A stretch of DNA of 64,000 bases, taken from contig CANXME010002087.1 in the NCBI GenBank assembly GCA_948144175.1, positions 1,423,501-1,487,500 of the forward strand, written 5' to 3'. Position 1 is the first letter of the stretch. The number at the start of each line of letters is the position of its first letter. A model generated the notes under the pieces. That model searched no databases. It saw only the letters and a program-made list of their open reading frames with translations, and was not told the DNA's origin. Source of the DNA: Closterium sp. NIES-65. Its lineage: Eukaryota > Streptophyta > Zygnematophyceae > Desmidiales > Closteriaceae. The position numbers and the translations under genes are program-made. Positions 53,445-64,000 of this stretch are shown piece by piece.

Positions 53445-56400
53445 TCAAGAAGTAAGCAAGTGAGGAACAGTCGGCACCTGGCCTAGAAGAGTGCAAAAAC
53501 GCTGATGGTCAACAGGCGGAAGCGCCTTGGTGAACACATCAGCAGTGTTGGCCTCAGTGGCCACGTAACGCAGAAGAAGCTGACCACGCTGGTGTAGCTC
53601 TCGAGCTAGAAAGTAACGCAGAGCAATGTGCTTCGTCCTGTGTTCCAGTCTTTGCTCCAGACACAAGGCTATGGTTGCCTTGTTGTCGACGTACAGCACT
53701 GGAGGAGAACCAGGCTGCTCTCCAAGGTCAGTCAGCAAGTAGGTGAGCCAGCGTAGCTCCTGGGCAGCCATGGCCGTGGCGTAGATCTCAGCCTCACAGC
53801 TGGAGCTGAGAACAGAAGAAGAACGAGTAGAACGCCAAGAGACAGAGCCAGAGCCAAGACTGAAGGTGTAACCCTGAGACGACCGCTGAGTAGCCTGGTC
53901 GTCTGCCCAAGAAGCGTCTAAGTGCCCAGTGAGAACAGGCCGGTCTCGCCCTCCAAGCACTAGCCCCATGCCCGATGTACTGCACAAGTAGCGCAACACC
54001 CTCTTAGCTGCATCCATGTGCTTCTTCCGGTGACGGCCGGGAGCGACATAGCGTGCTAAGATGCTGAGAGGGTATGCAAGGTCAGGTCGAGTGCAAGTCA
54101 TCAGGTACATGAGGCAGCCCACAAGCTCTGGATACGGACCACTCGGCTCTACGGACTCATCCGAAGGCAGAGCTGAGAGCGAGTGTCCCGTAGGCAGAGG
54201 AGTGGACTGAGGCGAGGAGTACGTGAAGCCGAAGCGCTGAAGGACCTGCTGCACCATGTGTGACTGAGTCAAGGTGATGGTGCGCCGTGCTCTGTCCCGG
54301 GTGATCCGCAAGCCAAGATAGCTTGTCAGTTCACCCAGGTCTGTGCACGTGTGTCTCTTCTGCAGCTCGGACTTCACGTGAGCGAGACCAGCTGTGTCAG
54401 AAGTGGCAAAGACCAAGTCGTCGACGTACACAAGGATGTAGATAGGTGGCAGTGAGGTGTCGGTGCGTAGAAACAGCGACGGGTCAGCAGTAGAAGGAGC
54501 GAACCCAAGAGCCGCAAGTGTAGTCCTCAGTGTGTCGTGCCACTCACGTGGCGCCTGGCGGAGACCGTAGACTGGCCGCCGGAGGCTCCAGTGGGTACCA
54601 GGAGGGAACGACCCAGTGAAGCCAGGTGGGCGGCGCAGCCAGATCTCCTCGTGCAGGCTGCCCTGCAAGAAAGCTGTGCTGAAGTCAAGAGAGTGGAGCT
54701 CGTAGACACGCTGAGCGGCGACGTGTAGCAGAACCTGAAGAGTGGTCATCTTCGGGGTCGGGGAGAAGGTCTGGAAGAAGTCAACTCCCTCTCGCTGACT
54801 GAAGCCTCGTGCAACGTAACGTGCCTTGAAGACAGGCGGAGAGCCCGGCGGCCGCTTCACCCTGAAAATCCACATGCCACTGACGATGTTCGCCCCAGGT
54901 GGTGGAACCTCGTCGACGTAGGTGCCAGTGGACTTCCAGGAAGCCATCTCTGTGTCCATGGCTGACTGCCACTGAGAGGAGTAGGGACCGGCCATCGCCT
55001 CTGCGTAAGAGCGTGGGGTCGGGATGTCTGGTGCATCCGGGTCTCCCTCAGGGGCAACAAGCATGGACACGAGATGGGGCAAAGCAGCGGCAAGGCAACC
55101 AAACTCCTCTTGCCTGTCCTCAAGAACGTCCGTGCCAAGAGCACACTCACCCCCGACGGACGGAGGACAGACAGACTCAGACTCAGCAACAAGACTCGCA
55201 GCGTAGTCTAGACGACACGCAGCTGCAAAGTCGACAAGCTCAGTGACTATGGCAGACGCAGCAGTGGACTCAAAGGAAGGGTCAGTGACAAACGTAGCCA
55301 GGAGACGTGTGACAGTAGGACTGGCAGCGCGAAGGGTGTCTGACTCCGGGTCAGCAAGAGCAGGAAGAGAGGACGAAGGAGGCGACGGGAGAGTGACACG
55401 CTGCGGAGCAGTGGACTGACGAAGCGCCATCTGGTGAGTGCCTGGGACAGCAGGAGGACGCTGACGTGGGACACGACTACCAGTGGTAGCAGCACGAACG
55501 GGCGACGCTCGACGAGACGCAGGTGACACAGGACGTGACGCAGGCTCACGTCTCTCAGCTAGACCTCCAGTCGGACCAGTATAAGGAGCAGGCAAAGGGA
55601 GTGGGGAGGCAGGCGGTAACTGTGGCTGTGACTGGACAGACGGCGGACACTCAAAGGCGAGAGGAGGACAAGGAGGAGGAGGCTGACCAAGAACCTGCTG
55701 AAGGAGCGGAACGAAGTACGGCCGTGGCCGTGCAGCAACTCCCGAACCAGCAGAGACACCAGCGGCAGGGTCCTCAGTACCCGCAGAAGCTCCACCCGCC
55801 GGGTCCTCCACTCCAGCAGCAGCAGCAGCACCTCCAGCAGTAGCAGCACCTCCAGTACCAGGGTCCGCAGCACCCGCAGCAGCTCCAACGCCCGGGTCCT
55901 CAGCACGAGCAGCACCTCCAGCAGCACCGCCAGCAGCAGCAGCACCTCCAGCACCAGGGTCCGCAGCACCCGCAGCAGCGTCAACTCCGGGGACCCCAGC
56001 ACCAGCAGCTCCACTCCGGAGACTGATGTGCCGAGCGTACCACTCTCGAAGCTGTGGGGAAGAGGGCGGCTCCCGCCGTGGTGGGGAAACACGAGTACCA
56101 ACTCCAGTAGCACCACGAGCCCGAGACGCACCCCGCCGGAGGCTGCAGTACCGTGAGTACCACTCACGTAGCTGCTGCGAAGAGGGAGGTCCTCCAGGCG
56201 CCTCACAGTCAACTACAACACCACCAGGCTCAGCACCCCCAGGCTCAGCAACTCCAGGCGCAGCACCCCCAGACTCAGCAACGCCAGGCTCAGTACCCCC
56301 AGACCCAGCACCCCCAGGCTCAGCACCCCCAGGCTCAGCACCCCCAGACTCAGCACCCCCAGGCTCCGCCCGCTCAGGCTCCGCACGCTCAGGCTCCGCA

Positions 56401-56850
56401 CGCTCAGGCTCAGCACCTCTAGCAGGACGCGAGTCGACAGCTACCTCGGCAGGCTCAACCGGGTCTACCTGAGAGACACCTGAGGGAGCGGCACCCTGAG
56501 GGGGAAGGGGGTCTACCACTGCAGCACCTGGCGCGAGGAAGAGAGGCGGGGGAGGGAGCGGGGCAGTGCGGTAGGGGAAGAGGCGGTAGAAGGGCACGGA
56601 CTCGTCAAAAGTGACGTCCTGAGAGGGGAAGACGCGGTGCGAGGCGGGGTGGTAAAACTGCCAGCCAGACGCATCCGGGACAAAGCCAAGAAAGACACAA
56701 GGAGCAGTGCAGGAGGAGAGCTTCTCCGCAGAAATGTCGCGAACAAAAGCTCGGGATCCCCAGACACGGAAGCGTGACGCATCGCCAACCTCCCCCGTCC
56801 ACAGCAGTGTGGGCGAGGTCTCCGGAGCGGAGACACTGGGCCAGAGGTTG
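53445..56850 (-). pseudogene. Copia G integrase C-terminus, linker, RT and RNase H
   Basis: One long open frame (about 1,135 residues) from LLNLWPSVSAPETSPTLLW to PHLLTS (stop at 53447-53445). It contains the integrase tail, a Gly/Pro/Glu linker with AEPERAEPERAEP repeats, RT with YVDD (near 54420) and RNase H (GHLDASWADD, CEAEIY, TKHIALRYF). It is out of frame with the upstream integrase because about eight bases are missing at about 56850 (compare the GAGATACAGCGCAGC context in D at 24236-24250). RT and RNase H themselves look intact. Confidence 0.9.
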
Positions 56851-58217
56851 AGCAGCGTACCGAACCGCAAACGGCCACAGAAAGTGGGGGGCAGCCGCGT
56901 GGACTAAGGAGGTACGAACGACCTCCATGACCAAGCCAATGCGGCGCTCAGCAACCCCATTCTGCTGTGGAGAGGCCGGAAGCGTGAACGACTGGCGAAT
57001 GCCGTGCTCGGCACAGTAGGCTGCCAAGAGGTCGGAGGAGAACTCACCACCTCTGTCAGAGTGCAAGCGCAGGACAGGAAACTCCGAGCGAAAACGCTCT
57101 CGCAGCTGAAGACGTGCTCTGCTGATCCAAGGGATCAGAACATCAGGGACTTCACCCTTGGTGCGCAAGGGGAAGACCGTGGTGTAGCGTGAGTAGTCGT
57201 CAACGACGATCAAGAAGTACCTCTCCTGGCCCTGACCACGGACGCGGGCTGGGCCCCACACGTCCATGTGGAGCGTCTGCAAAGGAGCAGTCGTCGGGGG
57301 GAACGAGGAGGAGTGAGGGGCAGCGCGCTGCTGCCCCTCGACACAGGGAAGACAAGGAGGAGCAAGGGAGGGTGGGAGGGGAGGGAGTACCCGAGGAAGA
57401 CCAGAGACAAGGTACCGGGTGTGCATGCCCCGAAGGCGCTGCACTGACGGGTGACCAAGTCGATGGTGCCAGAGGACTGTCTTGTGCGCCAGAGAGCAAC
57501 ACGAGCAGGGGGCTGACAGCTGACCTGACGCAGACACAGACGCCGCTACCTGAGGGGACTCAGTGGTCAGTGTGTACAGGTCCGACCCCGGCTGCCGAGT
57601 GAAGGTAGCCAGGTGACGGCCCGTCCGAGCACACGTGCAGTGTGTCACGCGCTCGTAGGCAGGGGTGAACTGGTGAACACCCCCATCCTGAAGTGCACAA
57701 CCCGCCACCAAGTTCGTAGAGAACGAGGGGAGGTGGAGACCTGACAGTGCGCCCGACGGGACAGCAGGACAAGGAAGGACAGTGGAGGAGGTCGCAATGA
57801 CCGGACCCCCAGAGGGGTCAGCAAGCGAGACAGCGACTGGTCGAGCAAGGGGCTCAAGAGCAGTGCGGTCACGAAAGAAACAGCGCGAAGCGCCTGAGTC
57901 TAGAGTGAAGGTGTGCAGTGCCTCAGTGGAATCAGTAGTACCTGGGGTGGCAGACACACAAGCACCTAGAGCAGTAGCCTCACTAGCACCTGGGGCAGCA
58001 GACACGCAAGCACCTAGGGCGGCAGCCTCACTCGTGCGGATGCCTGGGTCAGGCGGAACACACAGGTACTGGTCCTCCTCTCCACTAATAGTCAATGCAT
58101 ACATGGCTTTGAGAATAACATCAAAATCAAGAGCATAGATATCGATATCCTTCTTGAGGAGATCAGCCCACTGAGGGAGCTCAGGAGCGTCAGGAAACTG
58201 AGCACGCCATGCGTCAT
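56851..58217 (-). pseudogene. Copia G protease, GAG-pre-integrase and integrase core
   Basis: Open from the Gag tail (DAWRAQFPDAPELP, about 58205) through protease LDSGASRCFF (near 57895), HHRLGHPS and integrase with DVWGP, DRGGEF and NGVAER, all catalytic residues present. The frame ends in the deletion at about 56850. The knuckle half CGRAHTAQRC (58260-58230) fits the family C-X3-H-X4-C pattern. The first Cys lies in another frame. Confidence 0.88.
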
Positions 58218-59361
58218 CTAGGTGAGAGAAGCAGCGCTGCGCAGTGTGCGCCCTCCCGCACGTCTGTGGTGGAGGCAGCTAAGGCTACCCCCCCCACCCC
58301 CGTGCTGTAAGTACCACTCACGAAGCTCCTGGGAGGACAGAGGGTGCTGCACGCTCTGGCCAGTGCCAGAGCCTCCACGACCACCACCGCCGCCTCCACC
58401 ACGACCACCACCGCCCCTGCCGCCGCCACCACCACCGCCCCCACCCCGGCCACCGCCGCCGCCGCTGCCTCCACCACCCCCACCGCTGCCACTAGCCTCT
58501 CCAGCCCCGCCACCACCCCCACCGCCGCCACCACCCCCACCACCGCCTCCCCCGCCGTCACCCCCACCGCCCTTGCCTCCCCTGCTCTTGCCGCTGCGGC
58601 GCCCGCTGGGAGCGGACGCAGAGCCGACCTGCTCAGCACCAAGGAGGTCGATAGCATCAGAAGAGGTGACAGAGGGGAGCAGGGGGGAGGGGGAACACCC
58701 CTCGAAGAAAGGGGTGCGGGGGGTCGCCACGAGAGGCACCTACAGCTACAATACTCTTCTCAGCTGCAAGTAGTTCCTTCTCTAGGGCGGTAATGGTGAG
58801 CTCAGTGGGGCAGCGAGCTAGGAAGTGGTCCCTGACTGTACGCAGAGTGTCAGGGAGGCGGGTGACTAGGTGGTAGAGAGTGAGCCAGAGCGGGGGAGGG
58901 TTGGAGGCAAGAAACTCAGCAGGCATGGCTGCACGGAAGCGGGCATCACTAGTGCGGAGGTGAGTGATGAGGTCAGCGACTGTCTGGAAGGCGGACAGGT
59001 CGGGGAACAGGTAGGGAAGCGAGAGGCGGCTTAGTGCAGCTGAGGCCGGGGAGGAGTAGCGCGCAACTACAGCAGTGTACAGGGCGTGAGCAGTCTGATG
59101 CTGGCCAAAGTGCTCGCGCTCGTCTACTGGCAGGGAGTTGCGAATAGCAAAGCGGGCGTGGGCATCGCGAGTCTGCCACTGTGAGCGAGCAGTAGCAGCA
59201 GCAGTAGTAGCAGGAGTAGGGACTGTGCCTAGTGCGTGATCGTACAGCGAGATATCCTCTCTGGCAGTGAGCTGGAGGAACAGATGCAGATCATCGAGCC
59301 AGGTCTCAAACTTAATCGGGCGGCCCTCAGTATCGAACGAGAGAACTGGAGGGCTAGCCAT
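58218..59361 (-). pseudogene. Copia G gag, frameshifted before the Gly-rich linker
   Basis: Starts MASPPVLSFDTEGRPIKFET at 59361 and is collinear with E Gag to VGASRGDP. An extra C in a CCCC run (about 58732) then shifts the frame, and RTPFFEGCSPSPLLPSV continues in the next one (58739-58218) through a long Gly run. It returns to the first frame before DAWRAQFPD. The Gly-rich linker is about 80 residues. Confidence 0.87.
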
Positions 59362-59384
59362 AGCTGAAGTAGTAGTAGCAGAAG

Positions 59385-60195
59385 TAGCAGTAGCAGTAGC
59401 AGCAGCAGCAGCAGTAGCAGCAGCAGTAGCAGTAGCAGTAGCAGTAGCAGTAGTAGTAGCAGTTCAGTACTGGTGCTGCTGCTCAGGTAAGGAGGGCGCG
59501 GCTCGGCTAGGACGGCGCGGCTCGGCTAGGGCGGCGCGGTTCGGGTCGGGTCGCGCAGCGCGGCTCGGCCGTAGAGGGGCGAGCGCGGGAGGGGCCGTGA
59601 GAGGCAAGTGCGGGGGGGCGTTCGGGGGCCGGTCGGGGCTAGCGCGAGGCCATTCGGGGCCGTAGGAGGCTAGCGCGGGGCCTTAAGGGGCCGTGAGGGG
59701 CTAGCGCGGGGCCTGAAGGGGGCCGTGGGAGGCTAGCTCGGGGCCTTACGGGGCCGTGGGAGGCTAGCGCGGGGCCTGAAGGGGCCGTGGGAGGCTAGCG
59801 CGGGGCCTTACGGGGCCGTGGGAGGTTAGCGCGGGGGCCACACGGGGCCGTTCGAGGCTAGCGCGGGGCCAATCGGGGCCGTAGGAGGCTAGCGCGGGGC
59901 CGTAGGTGGGCCGTGGGAGGCTAGCGCGGGGCTACACGGGGCCGTTCGGGGCTAGCGCGGGGCCGTAGGGGGCCGTGAGAGGCTAGCGCGGGGCCGACGC
60001 GGGGCCTTAAGGGGCTAGCGCAGGGTCTTAAGACGGGGTCGTGAGAGGCCGTAAGGGGCGACGTGAGGGGCCGTGAGGGGCCTGAAGGGGCGACGCTAGG
60101 AACGAGGCGCACGAGGGCGCTAAGAAAAGGCGGCGCACGAGGGCGCGGCTAGCGGAAACGGTGGGCCCTAACGTTCCGGTCCTAGGTGGAACCTA
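59385..60195 (-). repeat. Tandem-repeat leader of copia G
   Basis: An AGCAGT/AGTAGC microsatellite (59365-59465), then about 15 copies of a 29-30 bp GGGGCCGTGGGAGGCTAGCG-type unit (59590-60070). Confidence 0.82.
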
Positions 60196-60209
60196 GGCTC
60201 GTAATACCA
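60196..60209 (-). promoter_or_regulatory. Primer binding site of copia G
   Basis: Minus strand TGGTATTACGAGCC directly after the LTR. Keeps the first six bases of the tRNA-iMet consensus but not the rest, so a different or diverged primer is possible. Confidence 0.65.
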
Positions 60210-60340
60210 TGTCAGAATGAGAAACAGGAATGGGTGTGACTAGCAGGATCAACAGTACAAATATGAAACCCTAATCTGGTGTACCCCCTATGGTGAGACC
60301 CACTACAACCTAGAACCACACAAACATATAATGTTTGACA
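60210..60340 (-). repeat. 5' LTR of copia G (131 bp)
   Basis: Partner of 53076-53206. Followed by target repeat CATCT. Confidence 0.94.
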
Positions 60341-60530
60341 CATCTTCCCTCCCCCCTCTCCCAACGATGTGCTGTCAGTCAGTCAGCTTCACGCCGTTTC
60401 GCTTCTCCTGCGAATCGCTCGCCCTCGAGCGAGTCAAACAAGTAGGAACGGATCTGGACTCGCTGGCAAAAGGGAAATCGTTACTGTATTAATTAGCATT
60501 TAATAGTAGAATTATTGATGCGCTTATTCT

Positions 60531-61083
60531 CAGAATCCCAACCACTAGACCATTGGGATAAAAGGGCTTGTTTCAGTAGCGGGTCAGTGCGCCCATAACC
60601 CCCCAGGCAAATGTGCCTGTAACCCTTCCCTAGGATCGATCGGGGATCACCAGTGGACCTCTGACACCCCCCCGCACTGGGATGCCCGAAGTGCATACAC
60701 CGGGATTCGAACCCGAGACCTTCGCTCTGATACCATCTCAGAATCCCAACCACTAGACCATTGGGATAAAAGGGCTTGTTAAGTAGTGGGTCAGAGTGCG
60801 CCCATAACCCCCCAGGCCAACGTGCCTGTAACCCTTCCCTAGGATCAAACAGGGATCACCAGTGGACCTCTGACACCCCCTCGCACTGGGATGCCCGAAG
60901 TGCATACACCGGGATACGAACCCGAGACCTTCGCTCTGATACCATCTCAGAATCCCAACCACTAGACCATTGGGATAAAAGGGCTTGTTTCAGTAGCGGG
61001 TCAGTGCGCCCATAACCCCCCAGGCAAATGTGCCTGTAACCCTTCCCTAGGATCGATCGGGGATCACCAGTGGACCTCTGACA
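60531..61083 (-). repeat. Tandem array of a tRNA-like (SINE) unit, 2.6 copies of about 208 bp
   Basis: Units start at 60531, 60739 and 60948 (periods 208 and 209), the last partial. On the minus strand each full unit has TGGTCTAGTGG, fitting a Pol III A box, and 36 bases later GGTTCGAATCC, an exact B box (GGTTCGTATCC in one copy). This is a tRNA-like head followed by about 110 bp of body. Head-to-tail SINE arrays are uncommon. The similarity of the GGTATCAGAGC part to the retroelement primer site comes from both resembling tRNA. Confidence 0.75.
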
Positions 61084-61209
61084 CTTATAATAAGTCAAGG
61101 TTTTACAGGGGGTGCGCTAATAATTGAGAATCGGCCATAAGCGCATTGCTCCAGATATAAGCGCATGCGCTTAACATAGGCCTGCGCTTATATCCGGGGC
61201 CATACGGTA

Positions 61210-61693
61210 GTATAAAGGACGCACACCCTCGGCTTGTAGTTCATTTGAACAACGAAACTTTTGGGAATAATAAGTGTTAAAGCGTCTCTGTCGTGTCGAG
61301 ACTCAGGACACTAGCGAAGCAGTCCGAATCGAAGCATCGCGAGTCAACCCTCGGAGGTTGAGGTAACCGCCTGGAGGTTACACGAAGGTCATAGGTCAGC
61401 GACCTTTGACTTGACAAATACAGCGCGACAGCAAGGACACACAACTGACTCGACATTGAGCAGTTGCCCGAGTCGCACTGTATCGAATCGCAACAGCAAA
61501 AACAGTTTAATATATATTCGTATTCCTTGTACTCTTATATAAAGCTTTGTATTTGCTTGTTTTTAATCAACTTACTTTGCCCTCACATACTAGCGCAAGG
61601 TGGTTCAAAGCTTTCTTATTCAACGCTTCCGCTATTACATCATCCTACTAAGACTTTAACTCTACAATGATCCTAGAACACCTCAGCCCAACA
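61210..61693 (+). repeat. 5' LTR (part) of copia element H, with TATA box
   Basis: Ends CCCAACA at 61693, directly before a primer site. TATAAAG at 61211-61217 lies next to the end of MITE2, so MITE2 appears to have been inserted just upstream of the LTR promoter. The start of the LTR is left of 52665 and cannot be placed; a second LTR is outside the window. Confidence 0.65.
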
Positions 61694-61707
61694 TGGTATG
61701 AGAGCAG
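61694..61707 (+). promoter_or_regulatory. Primer binding site of copia H
   Basis: TGGTATGAGAGCAG, one change from the tRNA-iMet consensus, with no spacer. Confidence 0.85.
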
Positions 61708-61755
61708 TTAGAGTTTAAAAGTTATCTTTCCTTTAAACACTCAATACAAGAAGAC

Positions 61756-64000
61756 ATGTCTACTAGGAAGGAGAGGAGCTCCTCCAACGGTTCTCCAGGC
61801 ACTACTCCTACTCCACCTCCTGTCTCTGGCTTACAGACAGAGGAAGGGACTACCACGAGACCAGCAGCTGGGTCTACGGAAACGCCCGCAGGCTTCGATA
61901 CAAGCATGATGGAGAAGTTCTTCTCCTTCATGTCCTTCTACGAGCAGCACCAGCAAGGAGTACCTGCGCAGTCAAACAACAGCAACAACAACAACAACGT
62001 GATTCCTAAGAGTCTCGATGGATCATCCTACGCACGCGGAATTCAACAACAACAGTAGCCTACCTTTGCGCCGTACGAGCCCCAGCGTGGCTCCGTCAGC
62101 TTCATGCCGCAACCTCAATCTGCACCGGGACAAGAAAAGGGATTGGACGCATTACAAGTTCAATCGCAATTCGCGCATGTTCTTAAGCTGCAAACGACAA
62201 AGCCTTTCGACGGAAAAGACTTCTTCGCCTAGTCGTTCGAGTTCGAGCTGATGATGGAAGGAGCACAGATTCTCGGCTTCTTCGACGAGTCCCTGCCATA
62301 TCCAACAAACGGGACACAATATGAGAAGCAGCAGTACACCTATCAATCAATGATGGCGTACACGATACTGCTAAGAAACATCACCCCGACCCAGCAGCAG
62401 AACATCAGGACCTACCGAGGCTACGGCAACTCCGCAGAGCTCGCGTACAACCACCTGAAGAACATGTATCAAGCAACAGACAACGTAAATCATAGCAGGT
62501 TAATGGCGCAGTTGACAATAATTGAAATGAAACCAGGCGAGAAAGGCATGGCTTATATCAGCCGCTGCCGCGAGCTGCGCGACAAGCTTCTTCGATGCGG
62601 AGGGTCGATTACAGAAGACTCCTTTGTCACGGTGGTCATCAGCGGTTTCGGCCCCCACTGGCGCTCCACCCGCGCCATATTACGAGCACACGGGAGGATC
62701 TCCGAAGCGGCACTCTGCGCCGAAATCCACGCCGAGCAGCAGGACATGGACCTGCAAGAAGAAAGACACAAGAAGAAAACATTAGCACCGGAGTTTGCGT
62801 TTCACACTCAGCGACGATACAACGGCAACAACAATCGACAACAGCAACAAGTGAAGACGGTACCTCCGTTCTGCCACATCTGCAAGACTTCGGGTCATCC
62901 TCGCATGCACTGCCCGTCTCGTCAGACAACACCACAGCGACAACTTCGGCCTTCAATCTCCCAAGTCGCCTCAACGCAAGCAAATCCGACAGTCCAAGCT
63001 TCAACGACTTCAACTGGACAATCTGCGCAAGGAGCAAGAAACATCGTCAATTGCATGGTAAAGATAACAGATTCCTGCACAGTAGAGTCACCACCTCACT
63101 ACTCACCGGAAGAAGAGCTCGACATCAGGACGCCTCGCCGCGAGTCACTCCAGCCGAATCCGACGTACGCCGCCATCGCCCAAAGCGAACCATCCGGGCA
63201 AGACACTTGGTTCTTGGACAGTTGCTGCGGACAACATATGTGCTCCTCCGGACGCTTCTTTCAACGCGAACATCGACTCCAGCGAGAAGTAGTCATCATG
63301 GTCGCCAACAATCAGAACCTGCACACACGACGACAAGGGGTGGTACAACTTCAGTCACGAGAGACAAACGTCATACTGCACATGTCAAAGGTACTTATCG
63401 CGGAAGGCCTCGGTTATAACTTACTGAGTGTCAGCCAGCTGATGGCGAAAGGCATCCACTTGGAAGCCGACAGCACCACCCAATAGTTCAAGTTGTACCA
63501 CGGGAAAGGTGGTCTCTACATCGGAAAGGCGGTGTTGAAGAATAACGTATTCGTCCTCGACTTCGTCCCAGACCTGGGAACTGCAGACAGCGACGCCATC
63601 GTCAACTTCACCGATTGGACACATCCCCCGGATCTCGATCCTGACTTCAGCCCGGGAGGCTTCTGGTACTCGCACATCATCCCTGAAGCAGAACGAACAC
63701 GAGTGTTAGCAATGATTCAACAATCGACAGCAGCAGAGACAACATCGGCAGCAGCAGAGACAACATCGACAGCAGCAGAGACAACATCAGCAGCAGCAGA
63801 CACAACATCGGCAGCAGCAGAACCAACGACACCAGCCATCGTCGACGAAGCACCACCAACACCCGCACAGTAGCTGAACTCGACTCCGCGAGAAGTCCAC
63901 AGAAGTGCAAACCTCGTCGCCAGCTTCTACTCCAACTCCGACGTGTATCAACGTTCACCCGGACACCGCGCCTCCGAAGACATCTGGCATGCACGCACAG
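61756..64000 (+). pseudogene. Copia H gag-protease-integrase start, one frame with four TAGs
   Basis: A lineage different from A-G. From MSTRKERSSSNG the same frame stays free of TAA, TGA and frameshifts to the window end, but contains TAG at 62056, 62230, 63484 and 63871. The Gag region (62230-62900) has a UBN2-like helical part. A canonical knuckle CHICKTSGHPRMHC lies at about 62870-62911. Protease reads LDSCCGQHM where family members have DSG, so the active-site Gly is Cys. The following LGYNLLSVSQL is typical of copia. A glycine-type linker is absent. A Thr/Ala/Glu repeat (63720-63830) and the start of the next region follow. It could be a dead copy or use stop readthrough. Confidence 0.8.

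Larger units (their letters stand above)
53076..60340 (-). mobile_element. Copia element G, complete but frameshifted
   Basis: 7,265 bp, 131-bp LTRs with two differences, and perfect target repeats CATCT (53071-53075, 60341-60345). A distinct subfamily: its Gag begins MASPPVLSFDTEGRPIKFET. Catalytic motifs are kept throughout pol, but at least three frameshifts separate the frames. It is inserted in MITE2. Confidence 0.94.
52665..61207. mobile_element. MITE2, split by copia G and a SINE array
   Basis: Terminal inverted repeats CCGTAATACCCCGGATAG (left) and CCGTATGGCCCCGGATAT (right, complement) with TA on each side (52663-52664, 61208-61209). Inner segments at 52690-53070 match MITE1 (AAAATGACA, CACCAAACTGTA, CTTATAAT motifs). 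Copia G occupies 53076-60340 and a tandem tRNA-like array 60531-61083. The element's own sequence is roughly 0.7 kb. Confidence 0.75.

Noticed and set aside
58222..58773. Proline-rich protein on the plus strand
   Set aside because: It is the reverse complement of the Gly-rich linker of copia G (GGN codons read as NCC).
60493..60753. A functional tRNA gene from the A and B boxes
   Set aside because: The acceptor stem does not pair convincingly, and the unit is repeated with a non-tRNA body, so it is tRNA-derived and not a tRNA gene.
61756..64000. A genetic code with TAG reassigned to sense
   Set aside because: Other coding frames here (E, G, phytocyanin) have no internal TAG, and element G ends with TAG-free reading. 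TAGs in A, C and D sit where E has CAG or TGG.

Overview
The window looks like nuclear DNA of a streptophyte: a green plant or, as likely, a charophyte alga or early-diverging land plant. The reasons are a multi-exon plant-type GH1 beta-glucosidase copy, a three-exon phytocyanin, and dense Ty1/copia elements primed by initiator-tRNA-Met sites. I cannot name the species. Almost all long open frames belong to retroelements. I find only one intact host gene.

Region 1 (1-34792) is one nested block of LTR elements, resolved by terminal and target-site repeats. The outer element is copia D (minus strand). Copia B (minus) sits in D's 3' LTR. Copia C (plus) sits in B. A small non-autonomous LTR element (TRIM2) also sits in B, and copia A (minus) sits in TRIM2. 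D's 5' LTR holds copia E (plus; intact 1,969-residue Gag-Pol, LTRs differing at one base) and a 515-bp TA-flanked MITE. A, B, C and D are dead. E looks recent and possibly competent.

Region 2 (34793-47545) is host sequence. A GH1 beta-glucosidase copy on the minus strand (exons between 43135 and 35356) keeps most family motifs. It has a frameshift, an in-frame stop, partial exon duplications and at least seven minisatellites in its introns. Divergently placed is a three-exon early-nodulin-like phytocyanin (44056-45263) that reads through cleanly. A decayed zinc-finger coding remnant follows.

Region 3 (47546-64000) is a second insertion cluster. A complete 1.4-kb TRIM-like element (TRIM1) with perfect 5-bp target repeats is inserted in the zinc-finger remnant. 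Truncated copia F follows. A second MITE of the same family is itself split by complete copia G (minus) and by a tandem array of a tRNA-like (SINE) unit. At the right edge is the 5' part of a different copia lineage, H, with a canonical CCHC knuckle and four in-frame amber codons; it runs off the window.

The copia family A-G shares very short LTRs (112-133 bp), a tRNA-iMet primer site and a GC-rich tandem-repeat leader. Where the parts survive, it also shares a Gag with a glycine-rich linker and an unusual C-X13-C-X3/4-H-X4-C knuckle, a repetitive Gly/Pro/Glu linker between integrase and RT, and a hairpin that contains the polypurine tract. In its dead copies most in-frame stops compared with E are TAGs explained by C-to-T change at CAG (CHG) sites, a likely trace of CHG methylation. 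All calls come from reading the sequence; no database search was possible.
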